The notes below the pieces were generated by a model. It was not told the origin of the DNA. It was given only the letters and a program-made list of their open reading frames with translations, and did not search any database. Below are positions 1-9,166 of a stretch of 64,000 bases of DNA, piece after piece. The stretch spans positions 37,558 through 101,557 of the forward strand of contig NZ_JACRST010000008.1 in the NCBI RefSeq assembly GCF_014384885.1, in the 5' to 3' direction. Origin of the DNA: Ligaoa zhengdingensis (GTDB lineage: Bacteria > Bacillota > Clostridia > Oscillospirales > Ruminococcaceae). How positions within the stretch are numbered: the stretch's first letter is position 1; every line of letters begins with the position of its first letter. A program made the translations under genes and the position numbers.

Positions 1-384
1 TGTGGTGTCACTTCTCAAGCCAAAATTGTGCTTTGTCCCTCTAAACAGATCCTCAAGCAGAAATGTATTGCTCGCCTGATACTCCGCCTGATCTGCATAT
101 TTGAGTTTCAGCACAGCCTCACACTGTTTGAGCAAATCGAGCTGATCTTCTTTCACCGATGCAGAAACTTGTAGGTACGCGCGTTTGGACGAAACACACT
201 CCAAGAAAATTTCTTTCGACAGCGTATCCCCCGGCATCGTTTCAGAAAAAGTAAACTCTTCCTTCACCACGCCTGACGAAGCGGAGAGGCGGATTCTGGC
301 ATCCTCCGCAAAAGCAATCACTCCTGTGGAAGTCAACAGAAAAAGCAAAGTCAATAAGGAGCATGCTATTCTTTTTAATTTCAT
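1..384 (-). CDS. Secreted protein of unknown function, 3' end outside window
   Basis: The reverse strand is open from an ATG at 384 to the window edge, 128 codons without a stop. The start follows a GGGGGAAAATC ribosome binding site. The first 27 residues form a classical signal peptide (MKLKR, a hydrophobic stretch, then AFAED), so the product should be exported. The mature part seen is mixed and slightly acidic, with no motif I recognise. It is the last gene visible in the minus-strand SipW operon, about 100 bases after the peptidase stop, so a role in the same surface assembly is inferred. The gene is cut by the window boundary. Confidence 0.75.
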   Translation of the reverse strand, partial: MKLKRIACSLLTLLFLLTSTGVIAFAEDARIRLSASSGVVKEEFTFSETMPGDTLSKEIFLECVSSKRAYLQVSASVKEDQLDLLKQCEAVLKLKYADQAEYQASNTFLLEDLFRGTKHNFGLRSDTT

Positions 385-485
385 GATTTTCCCCCTCTTC
401 TTTCCAGTCTCGCCCAATAAGAACAAAGCAAAACCAAAAAGCCGATATTGGATTGATCCAAGCAACTAGTTGCCGCTAGATGTCA

Positions 486-1214
486 CTAAGCGTTCTCTTC
501 GTCTGTGTTATCTTGACCCGCCGCCTCTTTCGTGGAATCGCCTTCCGCTTCCTCTGTCACAGGAGACTTTTCCCGCGTCTGATCGTCCTGAGAATTCTTT
601 TCATCCGAAATTTCCCCGGTTTGAGATTCAGAATCGAGCTTTTTTTGATCCTTTTCATCCACATAACGGCAGATGTTTTTAATTAACTGAATCACTTCAA
701 CTACCAAAAGTGCGAAACAAGGCAGGATTAAGATCAAAAAATAGCCCTGCTTCGTCTTCAAAAATGCCAATAAATAACCCAACCAAGGGATATGCAAGAC
801 CACTTTTCCCAATACATTGCTGGGCAAAGCTGCTGCTCCATCGCGGTCCTCGTTCGCATCGCCTTTGGTGATAAACATCTTACCGCCGGTTCCTTCGGTC
901 ACCTCAACGATCCGGTGTGTGACCACTTTACCATTAAACATGGGGTCGTTAGAGAGAAAGGTGATGATATCGCCTTCCTCCAATGTCTGTGGATCCACCT
1001 TTTTCACTACAATCACACTGCCGACATCCAAAGTGCCTGTCATACTGCCGGTTGTGACGGTATAAATGGAATACTGATTAAAAAAAGGCATCGATTGGGT
1101 ATTGGAAGCAATAATCAAATAAACCATCACCAGAAAAAGGCCGACCAACAAAACCGTTAACACCACACTGATACAACGGTTCAGCACATGAAGGAAGCGC
1201 TTCGTCCTACTCAT
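486..1214 (-). CDS. sipW: Signal peptidase I, SipW (ER/archaeal) type
   Basis: A 242-residue membrane peptidase that removes signal peptides from a dedicated set of exported proteins. A membrane segment at residues 15-37 is followed by the catalytic Ser57 in TTGSM. His100 in VVTHRIV replaces the bacterial general-base Lys, which is the mark of the SipW/ER class, and Asp119 lies in TKGDAN. A second hydrophobic segment (about 140-180) precedes an unusual acidic, Ser/Glu/Asp-rich tail of about 60 residues. The start overlaps the stop of the upstream gene by 8 bases. Three upstream products in the operon carry SipW-type leaders and are the expected substrates. In Bacillus, SipW processes TasA and TapA. 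Confidence 0.93.
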   Translation of the reverse strand: MSRTKRFLHVLNRCISVVLTVLLVGLFLVMVYLIIASNTQSMPFFNQYSIYTVTTGSMTGTLDVGSVIVVKKVDPQTLEEGDIITFLSNDPMFNGKVVTHRIVEVTEGTGGKMFITKGDANEDRDGAAALPSNVLGKVVLHIPWLGYLLAFLKTKQGYFLILILPCFALLVVEVIQLIKNICRYVDEKDQKKLDSESQTGEISDEKNSQDDQTREKSPVTEEAEGDSTKEAAGQDNTDEENA

Positions 1215-1971
1215 TGGAGGTTACTCCATCCCCCGCATCCGAGGACGTACCTTCCGTGTCAGCCGTCACCGGCGGCTGCGCAGAATCTTTTTCTTCCCCA
1301 TTTTTATCGGAATCCCCAGACTGCTGATCCGCTACAGAAGGTTGGACCAGATCAGCATCGGCGGAAGAATTTTCCGATTCATCTTTGGATGTCACTATGT
1401 CGTCTCTGTCGGTCTGAACGGATTCAGAATCCTTTTTTCCGGAGGCTGTCTGAGGCGCAACATCAAACACCACCACAGCCTTTTGGCTGGTGGCGAGGTT
1501 ATCAGTCTGCTGTGCCGTTACCTGAAATAAGAAATCAGCCGTATCGCTGGATAGATCCGGCTCTCCCGACAGGGTAATCTTCAATGTCAAATTTAACGCG
1601 TCCATCCCAGGCATGAGCTCGACTGTCGTCAGGCTGCCGCCCAGCTCATCAAGCACTTCGTACTCGATCTCGTTGTTTTCTAACAAGGTCTGCGCCGCTT
1701 CATTCGATGCGTTCAACTGAAAAATCATCACGGACGGAACCGTGGATTTATTTTCGACTGTAAAATTCTGCTCATAAGGTTCTGTTTTGAGCTCCTCCAG
1801 ATTTACTTCAATCTGATTGAGGTCAGCCACCTCAATATCGACATGCGCTGCGACAGCTTCGATATTGAGCGCGGCAACATCAGCCTGCCACGCAAATGTC
1901 AAGCACAGGTAAGCTGATATTACAAATATCGTCATGCAATTTAAAACAATTTTCTTCAGGAGTTGGGACAC
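1207..1971 (-). CDS. Exported protein of the SipW operon with acidic tail
   Basis: I place the start at the GTG at 1971: it has a GGGGG ribosome binding site, and the longer reading from 2052 would run through a strong hairpin. The product is 254 residues. It has a hydrophobic N-terminal segment (residues 4-25), then a region of about 130 residues likely rich in beta strands (NFTVENKSTVPSVMIFQL), then a low-complexity Ser/Asp/Glu-rich tail resembling the SipW tail. There is no AWFTD leader, although the segment ends in FAWQAD, which may be a diverged SipW-type site. The position between a TasA-like gene and sipW matches that of accessory anchor proteins such as TapA; homology is not claimed. 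Confidence 0.7.
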   Translation of the reverse strand: MSQLLKKIVLNCMTIFVISAYLCLTFAWQADVAALNIEAVAAHVDIEVADLNQIEVNLEELKTEPYEQNFTVENKSTVPSVMIFQLNASNEAAQTLLENNEIEYEVLDELGGSLTTVELMPGMDALNLTLKITLSGEPDLSSDTADFLFQVTAQQTDNLATSQKAVVVFDVAPQTASGKKDSESVQTDRDDIVTSKDESENSSADADLVQPSVADQQSGDSDKNGEEKDSAQPPVTADTEGTSSDAGDGVTSNE

Positions 1972-2002
1972 ATTGACGCCCCCTTTGGTGAGATTAATAA
2001 GG

Positions 2003-2042
2003 TGTGGGGCTGCGGCCCGGTCAATACGACCGCAGCCCCACA
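2003..2042 (-). terminator. Intercistronic hairpin, probable partial terminator
   Basis: A perfect 13-bp stem (TGTGGGGCTGCGG and its complement) lies between the TasA-like stop and the next gene. On the minus strand only a weak T-poor tail follows, so it probably acts as a leaky terminator or RNA stabiliser that sets higher expression of the structural genes than of sipW. Confidence 0.6.
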
Positions 2043-2083
2043 TCAAAAACATTGCCTAAAAAACTGCGCTAAGGGTTCAATGA

Positions 2084-2821
2084 TTACGCCGCAAAGGTAG
2101 CGCCTTCATCGGTCTGGGCAGCCAGAACCTTGAGGGTGGCATGATAGTGTTTTCCCTGATACTCGTTGCCAGCATCAGCATTCAGATAAGCACCCAGCGC
2201 ATAGGAGGTTGTGGTGCTCTCGCCAGCGGGGAGAACAACTTCGTTGCCCTCGCCATCGAGGACGATGTAACCCTCTTTCAGCGCATCTACGCCCAGGGTG
2301 GTAACTTTTTCCCAAGCGCCGTCCACTTTTTTCAGGAGAACGAGCTCCAGAACGCCATCAACGCCCAGGCCGTTGTCGCAAGCGATCTCAGCGGGATCGC
2401 CGACTTTAACGCCGCCCACGCCGTTATCAACGATGTTGGGGATTTTGCAATCGGCGGGGACCTCAGCATCCACAAGCGCCAGCTTCAGGTTGACAGGCAG
2501 GGTGCCTTCGTTGTTGATGGTGAACTCCTGCACATAGACGGGGGTGGGGTCGTAGCCCTCAGGAGCATGGCTGGAGGAGAGGGCAATATCCGATTCATAG
2601 GTGTTGATCCAGTTCATGAAAGCATCTTCGGAAGCCATGGGGCGCAGGTTCTCAAAGGTGAGCTCCACATCGTCGCCGACAGTGATATCCAGAACGCCGG
2701 CCTCAAATTTGGTGCCAATGGTCTCAACGTCGGTGAACCACGCATAGGTGATACCCAGCATCATCGCCAGAATGACCAGAATGCCGATAACGGACAGTGT
2801 AATCTTTTTCTTGCTTGTCAT
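2084..2821 (-). CDS. SipW-dependent TasA/camelysin-type surface protein
   Basis: A 245-residue exported protein. The start at 2821 is set by GGAGGT seven bases upstream. The leader MTSKKKITLSV is followed by a hydrophobic core and the SipW-type end GITYAWFTD, after which the mature part begins FEAGVLDITVGDD. Family knowledge: TasA and camelysins share this leader and a jelly-roll fold, and assemble as cell-surface or biofilm fibres after SipW cleavage. The mature part aligns by eye with the N-terminal domains of the two large proteins upstream (LRPM, EGTLPVNLKL, GAYLNADAGNEYQGKHYHA). It is the simplest member and so the best candidate for the bulk fibre subunit. Fibre formation is inferred. 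Confidence 0.85.
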   Translation of the reverse strand: MTSKKKITLSVIGILVILAMMLGITYAWFTDVETIGTKFEAGVLDITVGDDVELTFENLRPMASEDAFMNWINTYESDIALSSSHAPEGYDPTPVYVQEFTINNEGTLPVNLKLALVDAEVPADCKIPNIVDNGVGGVKVGDPAEIACDNGLGVDGVLELVLLKKVDGAWEKVTTLGVDALKEGYIVLDGEGNEVVLPAGESTTTSYALGAYLNADAGNEYQGKHYHATLKVLAAQTDEGATFAA

Positions 2822-2914
2822 GATAAGTACCTCCATAAATTTTTATATGTTGAGAGAGGGCGCAAATTTATGAACTATCCCCCTCCCGCGGGGACAAAAC
2901 ACGAATGCTAAAAA

Positions 2915-5455
2915 CTAGCGGGGGTTGTTGATGAGGTCGGGGTACTGGCTGCTGGTTCCAAAATTCCATACCGAGGTGGAGAAGCCAGTCAAGGAGGTAG
3001 CGCTCTTCAGAGCCGACTCGGTCATAATTGTGCCTGCAGAAGTCGCCGTGCTCCCAACATAATAGAAATTAGTAACGGTAGCCGAGTTTTTGCCAACTCC
3101 AAGCGTTATGTATCCATAGTTATTCCAGTCATTATACGTAATTTTACCACTGGCATTTGTATAGCAATTTTTAATTATGCCATTGCTGGTATTCAAGCCC
3201 GCGAAAGCACCGATGCCACCGTTGCCTTTGATCGCAGCCTCAGGAACCGCATAACTATTTTCAATAGTGCCAGCGTTACCACCGACAAAGCCACCGATAA
3301 ACATAAAATACTTATCAGTGTTAGCCAAGGTATAAGCCGTTACTAAATCATTTACATCAGCGGTGGAATACGATTCCTTAATCGCACCATAATTTTGGCC
3401 TACCAAACCGCCTACATAACTATAGCCAGTAACCGACCCATTGGTAGCACTGCTATATTCAATTGTACCAGAGTCAGCGTTGACACCCACCAAAAGGCCG
3501 ACCTTACTCAATTCACCAGACCCACTACCAATACCAGAAGATGCACCGGAAACATGCACGTTCGAGACTAAACCAGAGTTTGTTCCTGCAAGTATGCCAA
3601 CAGTATTACCACCACATACCCCGTCTGCATCAGTTGCAGTATTTGTTTTCAAGGTAATATTTTTGACCGTACCAGCATTCTCTGCAAAGATGCCAACATT
3701 GTTGTATTCGGTGCCATAATCGATCTTTATATCGCTGACAGTATTTCCATCACCATCGAGTGTTCCTGTAAACGGCACATCAGCACTCTCACCCAAACCA
3801 ATGGTATCAAAATAGCCTCTAGTGTTACCGCCAGCCAAGCTAATACTATTTGCGAGTTTGAAATTCTTATTGACCGCATAGCGAATATTATCAAACTCGA
3901 TTGCGTTGCTCACCATATACGGGTCATCGACAGAACCGGTACCACTCGCATAAAGGCCAGTTTTAATCTTGAAGATTACCGGCTCAGGGGAAGTAGTACC
4001 ATCCTCGGGATTCAGGGTAACCACTTTACTCGAGGATTCACCGGAAGCCAGTTCATAATCATAGTCCTTACCGCTACTCGTATAATTATTATTTCGGACA
4101 GTTACCCAAGACATATCTGCATTTACAGTATAGGAAGTAACATTCCCTTTCTCAGTCAGATTCAGGGTTTGTTCCTTTCTTACAGTATCGCCTTCCTTAT
4201 ACTGCACGGTCACCGTATAGTTGTAATCCTGATCGGGATCAACTGTGCTATCCTGGGTCACAGTGAAGACAACATCAGAAGCAACGCCCTCAGTCAGAGT
4301 CGAAACCTGGCTCTGCTCAGCGGGATCGTAGTGGTAACCAGTAGGCGCAGCGACCATCGCAGTCGTCACAGTGTAGGGGAACTGGTTATCCTTAACTGTG
4401 AGAGTTGTTTCGTCAACCTTCGTGCCGGTCTCCTTGTCGTTGAAAATAACCTTGATGGTCACATCCTGCGGATCCGGATCGGCATCCTCCGTCACCGTAA
4501 AGGTCACATCAGAAGCAACGCCCTCGGTCAGAGTCGAAACCCGGCTCTGCTCGGCGGGATCGTAGTGGTAACCAGTAGGCGCAGCGACCATCGCAGTCGT
4601 CACAGTGTAGGGGAACTGATTATCCTTAACCGTGAGAGTTGTTTCGTCAACCTTCGTGCCGGTCGCCTTGTCATTGAAAATAACCTTGATGGTCATATCC
4701 TGCGGGTCCGGATCGGGATCGCCGCTGCCGTCGGGCTTGCCGATAGGCGCGCCTTCGTCGAGCTGGCCAGCGCCAACCCACAGAGCGCCATGGAAATGTT
4801 TCGCCTGATAATCGTTACCGACAGTCTCAGGCAGATAGCCGCCGATCACGTAGGTACGATCTTCGCCCGCGCCCAGCATCGCGGCGGGCTCATAAGATGT
4901 CGCGTCGTCACCAGCGGTCACAGTGTTCAGGTTGACGCCCTCCACGCGGGTCCACTTGCCGGTTTCATCGTCCAGCTCATACAAGAACACTTTGATCACT
5001 TCAGCCAGCTTGTTGGTGCAAGCTACGGTTGCAGGATCAGCAACCTGCTCCACATGGCCGTCGTCCGTGCGCAGGATGTTTTTCACCGTATCATTCGGCG
5101 TAACAGCTGTCAGGGAGAGCTGCAGCTTGGCCGGCAGCGTACCCTCGTTGGCGATCTTCACCGCACGGAAGTACACCGGCTCGGGAGCAAACCCTTCGGT
5201 GTTAAGGTTTTTGATCTCATCCGTGAGCTCCGCATCGAACTGCTCGAGCGTCAACGGGCGCAGATTGTCAAAGGTCAGTTCGGCCGATTCCGGATTGGTG
5301 GGATCGGTCACCGTAATGTTGAGCACGCCTGCCTTAAAGTTAAGGTCTGCGGTTTCAACATCTGTGAACCAAGCAAATGTGGTGCCAAGCACCATCGCCA
5401 ATACAACCAGAACCGAAAGTACCGAAAGTGCGATTTTTTTCTTTTGATTGCTCAC
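2915..5455 (-). CDS. Large SipW-dependent surface protein with tandem repeats and GLUG-like repeats
   Basis: 846 residues from the GTG at 5455, chosen because GGGGTG lies six bases upstream and the leader then starts SNQKKKIALS like its paralogue. Order: SipW-type leader ending TTFAWFTD (about residues 1-32); camelysin-like domain (to about 240); a Pro/Asp linker; two nearly identical 78-residue MucBP-like modules (about 253-330 and 331-408); a third diverged module; then a region from about 500 with repeated GLUG-type turns (VGGLVGQNYG, GGFVGGNAG) that suggests a beta-solenoid. No LPxTG anchor is visible. The domains resemble adhesins. It probably uses the neighbouring TasA-like protein or its own jelly-roll to join the surface fibre. 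Confidence 0.85.
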   Translation of the reverse strand: MSNQKKKIALSVLSVLVVLAMVLGTTFAWFTDVETADLNFKAGVLNITVTDPTNPESAELTFDNLRPLTLEQFDAELTDEIKNLNTEGFAPEPVYFRAVKIANEGTLPAKLQLSLTAVTPNDTVKNILRTDDGHVEQVADPATVACTNKLAEVIKVFLYELDDETGKWTRVEGVNLNTVTAGDDATSYEPAAMLGAGEDRTYVIGGYLPETVGNDYQAKHFHGALWVGAGQLDEGAPIGKPDGSGDPDPDPQDMTIKVIFNDKATGTKVDETTLTVKDNQFPYTVTTAMVAAPTGYHYDPAEQSRVSTLTEGVASDVTFTVTEDADPDPQDVTIKVIFNDKETGTKVDETTLTVKDNQFPYTVTTAMVAAPTGYHYDPAEQSQVSTLTEGVASDVVFTVTQDSTVDPDQDYNYTVTVQYKEGDTVRKEQTLNLTEKGNVTSYTVNADMSWVTVRNNNYTSSGKDYDYELASGESSSKVVTLNPEDGTTSPEPVIFKIKTGLYASGTGSVDDPYMVSNAIEFDNIRYAVNKNFKLANSISLAGGNTRGYFDTIGLGESADVPFTGTLDGDGNTVSDIKIDYGTEYNNVGIFAENAGTVKNITLKTNTATDADGVCGGNTVGILAGTNSGLVSNVHVSGASSGIGSGSGELSKVGLLVGVNADSGTIEYSSATNGSVTGYSYVGGLVGQNYGAIKESYSTADVNDLVTAYTLANTDKYFMFIGGFVGGNAGTIENSYAVPEAAIKGNGGIGAFAGLNTSNGIIKNCYTNASGKITYNDWNNYGYITLGVGKNSATVTNFYYVGSTATSAGTIMTESALKSATSLTGFSTSVWNFGTSSQYPDLINNPR
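4232..4699 (-). repeat. Two tandem 234-bp units inside the surface-protein gene
   Basis: The units at 4466-4699 and 4232-4465 encode 78-residue modules that differ at only a few residues (for example KATG/KETG and QSRV/QSQV). Much of the DNA is identical, which points to recent duplication and potential copy-number change by slippage or recombination. Confidence 0.9.
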
Positions 5456-5521
5456 AATTTTCACCCCGTTTTAAAATTTGTATATCTAAACTCCCACTAG
5501 CGGCGGGAGAGTGCGAAGAAA

Positions 5522-8038
5522 TTAACCAACCGTCGGATTGGCAATCAACTCAGGCAGTTTGCCATCCTCAATCTTCCATACAGCGGCCTCCCAGCTGGCA
5601 AAGGTCGTCGCCGTGCGCATTTCGCTGGTATCTTTTTTGAAACAGAACAGGTAAGACCCCGAAGAATAGTTGTCCCATGAAGTGTTGAGCACATTATTGA
5701 CATAGAAATTACCTGTCTGGAAATAGACCGAATTCCAATTTGCAGCGGTAGTAGCGCTGCCGACTGCCGGCTGCGCTGTACGGTTGGCGGCTGCAGTGGT
5801 ATTAAAGGTGTTCAGCGCATTGACCTTCGCCACAGTGAAGCAATTGCTCAATGTGCCGCCGTTCAAATGACCGACCAAACCGCCCACACCGTTGCTTTGG
5901 CCCTGTTTGCCCTCAACTGAGCCCGCCGACCAGCAATTGCTCAGCGAAGAGGACATCTGGCCCACAATACCGCCCGCTGTGCCGCTATAAGTGTTGGACA
6001 CGCTGCCATTAAACCAGCAGCCGCTCACCGGACGATTGCAGTTGCCCACAATGCCGCCGACCTGACCTGCCGACGTGCTGATCTCTGCTGTGGAGGAACA
6101 GTTGCTGATCGACCCGCTGTTGGACGAACCCGTAGAACTGCCCCAGGTGGAGCCAACGACGCCGCCGGTTCCTGAGCTCTTGCTGGTGACAGAACCGTTC
6201 GTATGGACATTGGTAATCGTGGTGTTGTAACTGCTGCCGACCAAAATTCCTGTATATGCCTGCGTATTATTGAAGTTCGTGTTGATATTTGCATTGATAA
6301 TGGTGATATTCTTTAACTCCGCGCCGTATGCGCATCCAAACAAACCATTATAAGTCGCATAGTTTGTGCCGGAAGTCGCCGACGCAATGGTGGAGGTCAC
6401 ATTGCTGATTGTACGTCCGTTGCCGTCCAGGCCGCCGGTAAACCAACCGCTCGCCCAAGCGGTATTGCCGATGGGGGTCCAGTTGGCGTATCCGCTCAGA
6501 TCGATATCTTTGTTCAGGATGTAATATTTGTCCAGCCCGTTGCGGACAGCGTTCAGCTCCTCCGGCGTATTGATCACAATCGCCTGCTCCCAGCTGCTGC
6601 CGTCGCCGCTGACCAGCACCTCTTCGCAGGGAACGACAAACTCGTTCGCCTCGGTCGCTGAGATGGTGAACCGGTAGCTCGCGGCCTTCGGCTCATAATT
6701 CTTGCCATTGTAGGCAATCACCGAATCGGGCGTATAGGTAAACTCACCCGCAGGGCCGCTCCCCGTGTCGGTCTTGATGACCGTTTCATCCACTTTGTAC
6801 TCCACCGTATACTCATAAGTGGAGGCTGCATCGGCGGCCACTGTGAAGGTTACGGCCGATGCGCTATCGCCGGTCAAGGTGGAGGGCTGCGTCTGCGACG
6901 TGGGATCAAAGTGATAATTTTGAGGCGCGCTCACCATCTCGGTTGTGACGTTGTAAACGTTCTCGACAAAATCAGCCTTAGCGACCGTCACTTTCGTGGA
7001 ACCGACGTTGACGCCGGCCGCCTCAAAGTTGACTGTGATCTCCACCTCATCCGAAGTCGCCTCATCGGCAACCACCGTGAAAGTCACTTTGGACGCTGTG
7101 CTTTCGGTCAAAGTGGAGTCCCCGTTCTGCTCCGCGGGATCGAAACGATACCCCTTCGGAGCTTTCACCATCTCAGTGGTCACATTGTAGACGCCTTCCG
7201 CGAAGCTCGATTTGGACACCGCAAGCGTCGTCGCTCCAACTTCATCGCCTGTATCCTTGTCTTCAAAGGAGATCGGGATGCTCACCTGCTGCTGATCGGG
7301 ATCGAGCTCGCTGCCATCGTCGGGCAGAACCGGCCATCCGGTCCCATCATCGGCCTGCGCAGCGCTCACGAACAGCGCGCCGTGGAAATGCTTAGCCTGA
7401 TATGTATTGCCGACATCTTCGGGCAGATGCGCCGCGATGACATATGCGCGCTCCTCCTTTGCCCCCAGATGTTCGCTCGGGAGGAACTCACTCGCTTCGC
7501 CGTCCTCTTTGTTCTTCGCATTCAGGTTGACGCCCTCGACGAACATCCAATCGCCATTGGCATCTTCTTCGTATACATAAATTTTGAGCACATCTTCCAG
7601 CTCATTGTGGCAGGCGACCGTCCCATCCTGCCACACGCTGATTCCATCGGTTTGCATGTTGAGGACTTCGCATCCCTCGGGAACCGCGATGGACTGCGCC
7701 GTCAGCTTTAAACGCGCGGGGAGGGTCCCCTCATTGGTGATGACCACCTTGCAAAAATAGTTGGGCGCGGGGTCGAACCCGTCCTGATTGACATTGGTCA
7801 AGTCAGGGCCGAGTTCAGCCTGAAACTGCTCCAACGTCAGCGGCCGCAGGTTATCAAATTTGAGCGGCGACATCCCGCCCATTTCGTCGCTCACGCTGAT
7901 ATCCAGCACACCGGCCTCAAAGTTAATATCTGCAAATCCAGCATCTGTGAACCATGCAAACGTGGCGCCCGACACCATTGCCAGTACAACCAAAACCGAA
8001 AATACCGACAGCATGACCTTTTTTGCATTTCCATGCAT
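5522..8038 (-). CDS. Large SipW-dependent surface protein, first gene of the operon
   Basis: 838 residues from the ATG at 8038, with GGAGGG eight bases upstream; the longer open frame to 8275 runs through the promoter. Order: leader MHGNAKKVMLS with hydrophobic core ending GATFAWFTD; camelysin-like domain (to about 240); two MucBP-like repeats sharing YNVTTEMV (about 245-395); a further module; then from about 470 a GLUG-type repeat region rich in Gly, Ser and Asn (GGVVGSTWG, GGIVGNCN, GGLVGHLNGG). It is a paralogue of the next gene downstream. It probably displays its repeat region from the cell surface after SipW cleavage. The repeats may bind a polymer or partner; the ligand is unknown. 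Confidence 0.85.
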   Translation of the reverse strand: MHGNAKKVMLSVFSVLVVLAMVSGATFAWFTDAGFADINFEAGVLDISVSDEMGGMSPLKFDNLRPLTLEQFQAELGPDLTNVNQDGFDPAPNYFCKVVITNEGTLPARLKLTAQSIAVPEGCEVLNMQTDGISVWQDGTVACHNELEDVLKIYVYEEDANGDWMFVEGVNLNAKNKEDGEASEFLPSEHLGAKEERAYVIAAHLPEDVGNTYQAKHFHGALFVSAAQADDGTGWPVLPDDGSELDPDQQQVSIPISFEDKDTGDEVGATTLAVSKSSFAEGVYNVTTEMVKAPKGYRFDPAEQNGDSTLTESTASKVTFTVVADEATSDEVEITVNFEAAGVNVGSTKVTVAKADFVENVYNVTTEMVSAPQNYHFDPTSQTQPSTLTGDSASAVTFTVAADAASTYEYTVEYKVDETVIKTDTGSGPAGEFTYTPDSVIAYNGKNYEPKAASYRFTISATEANEFVVPCEEVLVSGDGSSWEQAIVINTPEELNAVRNGLDKYYILNKDIDLSGYANWTPIGNTAWASGWFTGGLDGNGRTISNVTSTIASATSGTNYATYNGLFGCAYGAELKNITIINANINTNFNNTQAYTGILVGSSYNTTITNVHTNGSVTSKSSGTGGVVGSTWGSSTGSSNSGSISNCSSTAEISTSAGQVGGIVGNCNRPVSGCWFNGSVSNTYSGTAGGIVGQMSSSLSNCWSAGSVEGKQGQSNGVGGLVGHLNGGTLSNCFTVAKVNALNTFNTTAAANRTAQPAVGSATTAANWNSVYFQTGNFYVNNVLNTSWDNYSSGSYLFCFKKDTSEMRTATTFASWEAAVWKIEDGKLPELIANPTVG

Positions 8039-8233
8039 ACTGAAAGCCCTCCCTTGTTTCGACTGAATCTTCTGAAACGATTTGCCCTTAAACACTACGG
8101 CGATAAAACCAAGTTGTCCCAAAACAGAAAGCCGCCGCACAAATATTTGAGCGACGACTGTTTTTAGCCGCCTCCATTTAAAGATAAAGATTTCTCTCAT
8201 CCAACTTTTGTACCGGCTTATACGTATGGTTTT

Positions 8234-8262
8234 ATTATAGACGAAACAACAAAAAAAGTCTA
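8234..8262 (-). promoter_or_regulatory. Promoter of the SipW surface operon
   Basis: On the minus strand, -35 TAGACT (8257-8262) and -10 TATAAT (8234-8239) are separated by exactly 17 bases. Transcription would begin near 8227, giving a leader of about 190 bases before the first start codon. Confidence 0.7.
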
Positions 8263-8446
8263 CATTTTGTTCCAAAAAAATGGCCAGTAAGTGTAAATTT
8301 TATTGCTTATATGTGACCGAAAAACTGTAATAATGACCTAATCGTGCCTGGTTTATGAACAAAATGAAAACGATATTCCAGTATTTTCTGGGTTTATGTA
8401 TATTTTCCCATACGCAGTTGCGGCCTGTCCCCCTCAGTGCACAATA

Positions 8447-8493
8447 AAAGAGACGTTTCCTTGTGCAAAGTGCAGGGGAAACATCTCTTTTAT
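8447..8493. terminator. Bidirectional intrinsic terminator
   Basis: AAAAGAGA-(C)-GTTTCC pairs with GGAAAC-(A)-TCTCTTTT around a loop of about 17 bases. A/T tracts lie on both sides. It ends the minus-strand transcript of the two membrane-protein genes. Confidence 0.75.
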
Positions 8494-8497
8494 CCTA

Positions 8498-9166
8498 CTA
8501 TAATACTCTATTTTTCCCTTCTAAGAGGTTTGTCAACTCCATCTGACGCTTGTGCGCCAGTATCTGCTCGGTGCATACACCCTTACGGCGTACACAGCGG
8601 AGTTTCCAAACTGTCTGCCGCAGCGCAACTGGAAGCAGCAGGAATAGACAGAGATTCACAAATCCGGCGAGCGCCAACCCAAGTGGTTCCTGGTAGGGCT
8701 GCGCCGCCTGCACCACAGACGGCAAAAACGTGTGAGCGAGAATTGTGAGCGCTGAAATTGCAGGCAGGCAGACGATGACGGCGCCGATCATCACCCGGCT
8801 GGCGGATCTCAGAAAGAGGTCGAAGCGCTCTTCATTGTAACCTAGCTGCCGCTGGCTCAGCGGCTGGGGCCCCTCCCCCGCTTCCTGCTTGCGAAAGATA
8901 CCCGATGGGGAGATCAACTGGCAGATCAGCGCCAGAACCAGCACACAGCTCACCAGCAAAATAAATCGGATTGCGACCGTCAGGGGAAGAACCAGCGGCC
9001 ACATCCCCCAAAACAACACGGCTGCGACGGACGACGCGAGAAACACGGTAAACCAGTAGAGAGCGCCGGGATCGTAGAGCTTTCGCCCCTTCATCGGCAA
9101 GTTCACAAAATGATACACTGCCATTGCAGCCAAAAAGATCAAAGCAATCATCCAATATCCAATCAT
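8498..9166 (-). CDS. Unknown integral membrane protein
   Basis: 222 residues. The start at 9166 is fixed by AGGAGG and by an ATGA overlap with the preceding gene, so the two are translationally coupled. Hydrophobic stretches at about 4-20, 38-58, 62-90, 125-150 and 165-185 suggest four or five membrane segments, and the C-terminal tail is basic. I recognise no catalytic motif or family. Strict coupling to the larger membrane protein upstream suggests a two-subunit complex. Confidence 0.75.
   Translation of the reverse strand: MIGYWMIALIFLAAMAVYHFVNLPMKGRKLYDPGALYWFTVFLASSVAAVLFWGMWPLVLPLTVAIRFILLVSCVLVLALICQLISPSGIFRKQEAGEGPQPLSQRQLGYNEERFDLFLRSASRVMIGAVIVCLPAISALTILAHTFLPSVVQAAQPYQEPLGLALAGFVNLCLFLLLPVALRQTVWKLRCVRRKGVCTEQILAHKRQMELTNLLEGKNRVL

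Larger units (their letters stand above)
8039..8497. other. Leader, promoter and terminator region without a gene
   Basis: This 459-base stretch holds the 190-base leader and promoter of the SipW operon (described separately) and the terminator of the unrelated operon from 9-11 kb. The remainder (8263-8440) is AT-rich and I see no gene in it. Confidence 0.7.

Noticed and set aside
4232..4699. CRISPR-like array
   Set aside because: The repeats are two long coding modules without spacers; no CRISPR array or cas gene is seen anywhere in the window.
4169..5500. Long plus-strand open frame of 443 residues opposite the surface-protein gene
   Set aside because: Mirror of a highly biased, repeated coding sequence; the minus-strand frame has leader, domains and ribosome binding site.
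8039..8275. N-terminal extension of the first SipW-dependent protein
   Set aside because: It would place coding sequence over the -10 and -35 boxes and separate the leader peptide from the N-terminus.
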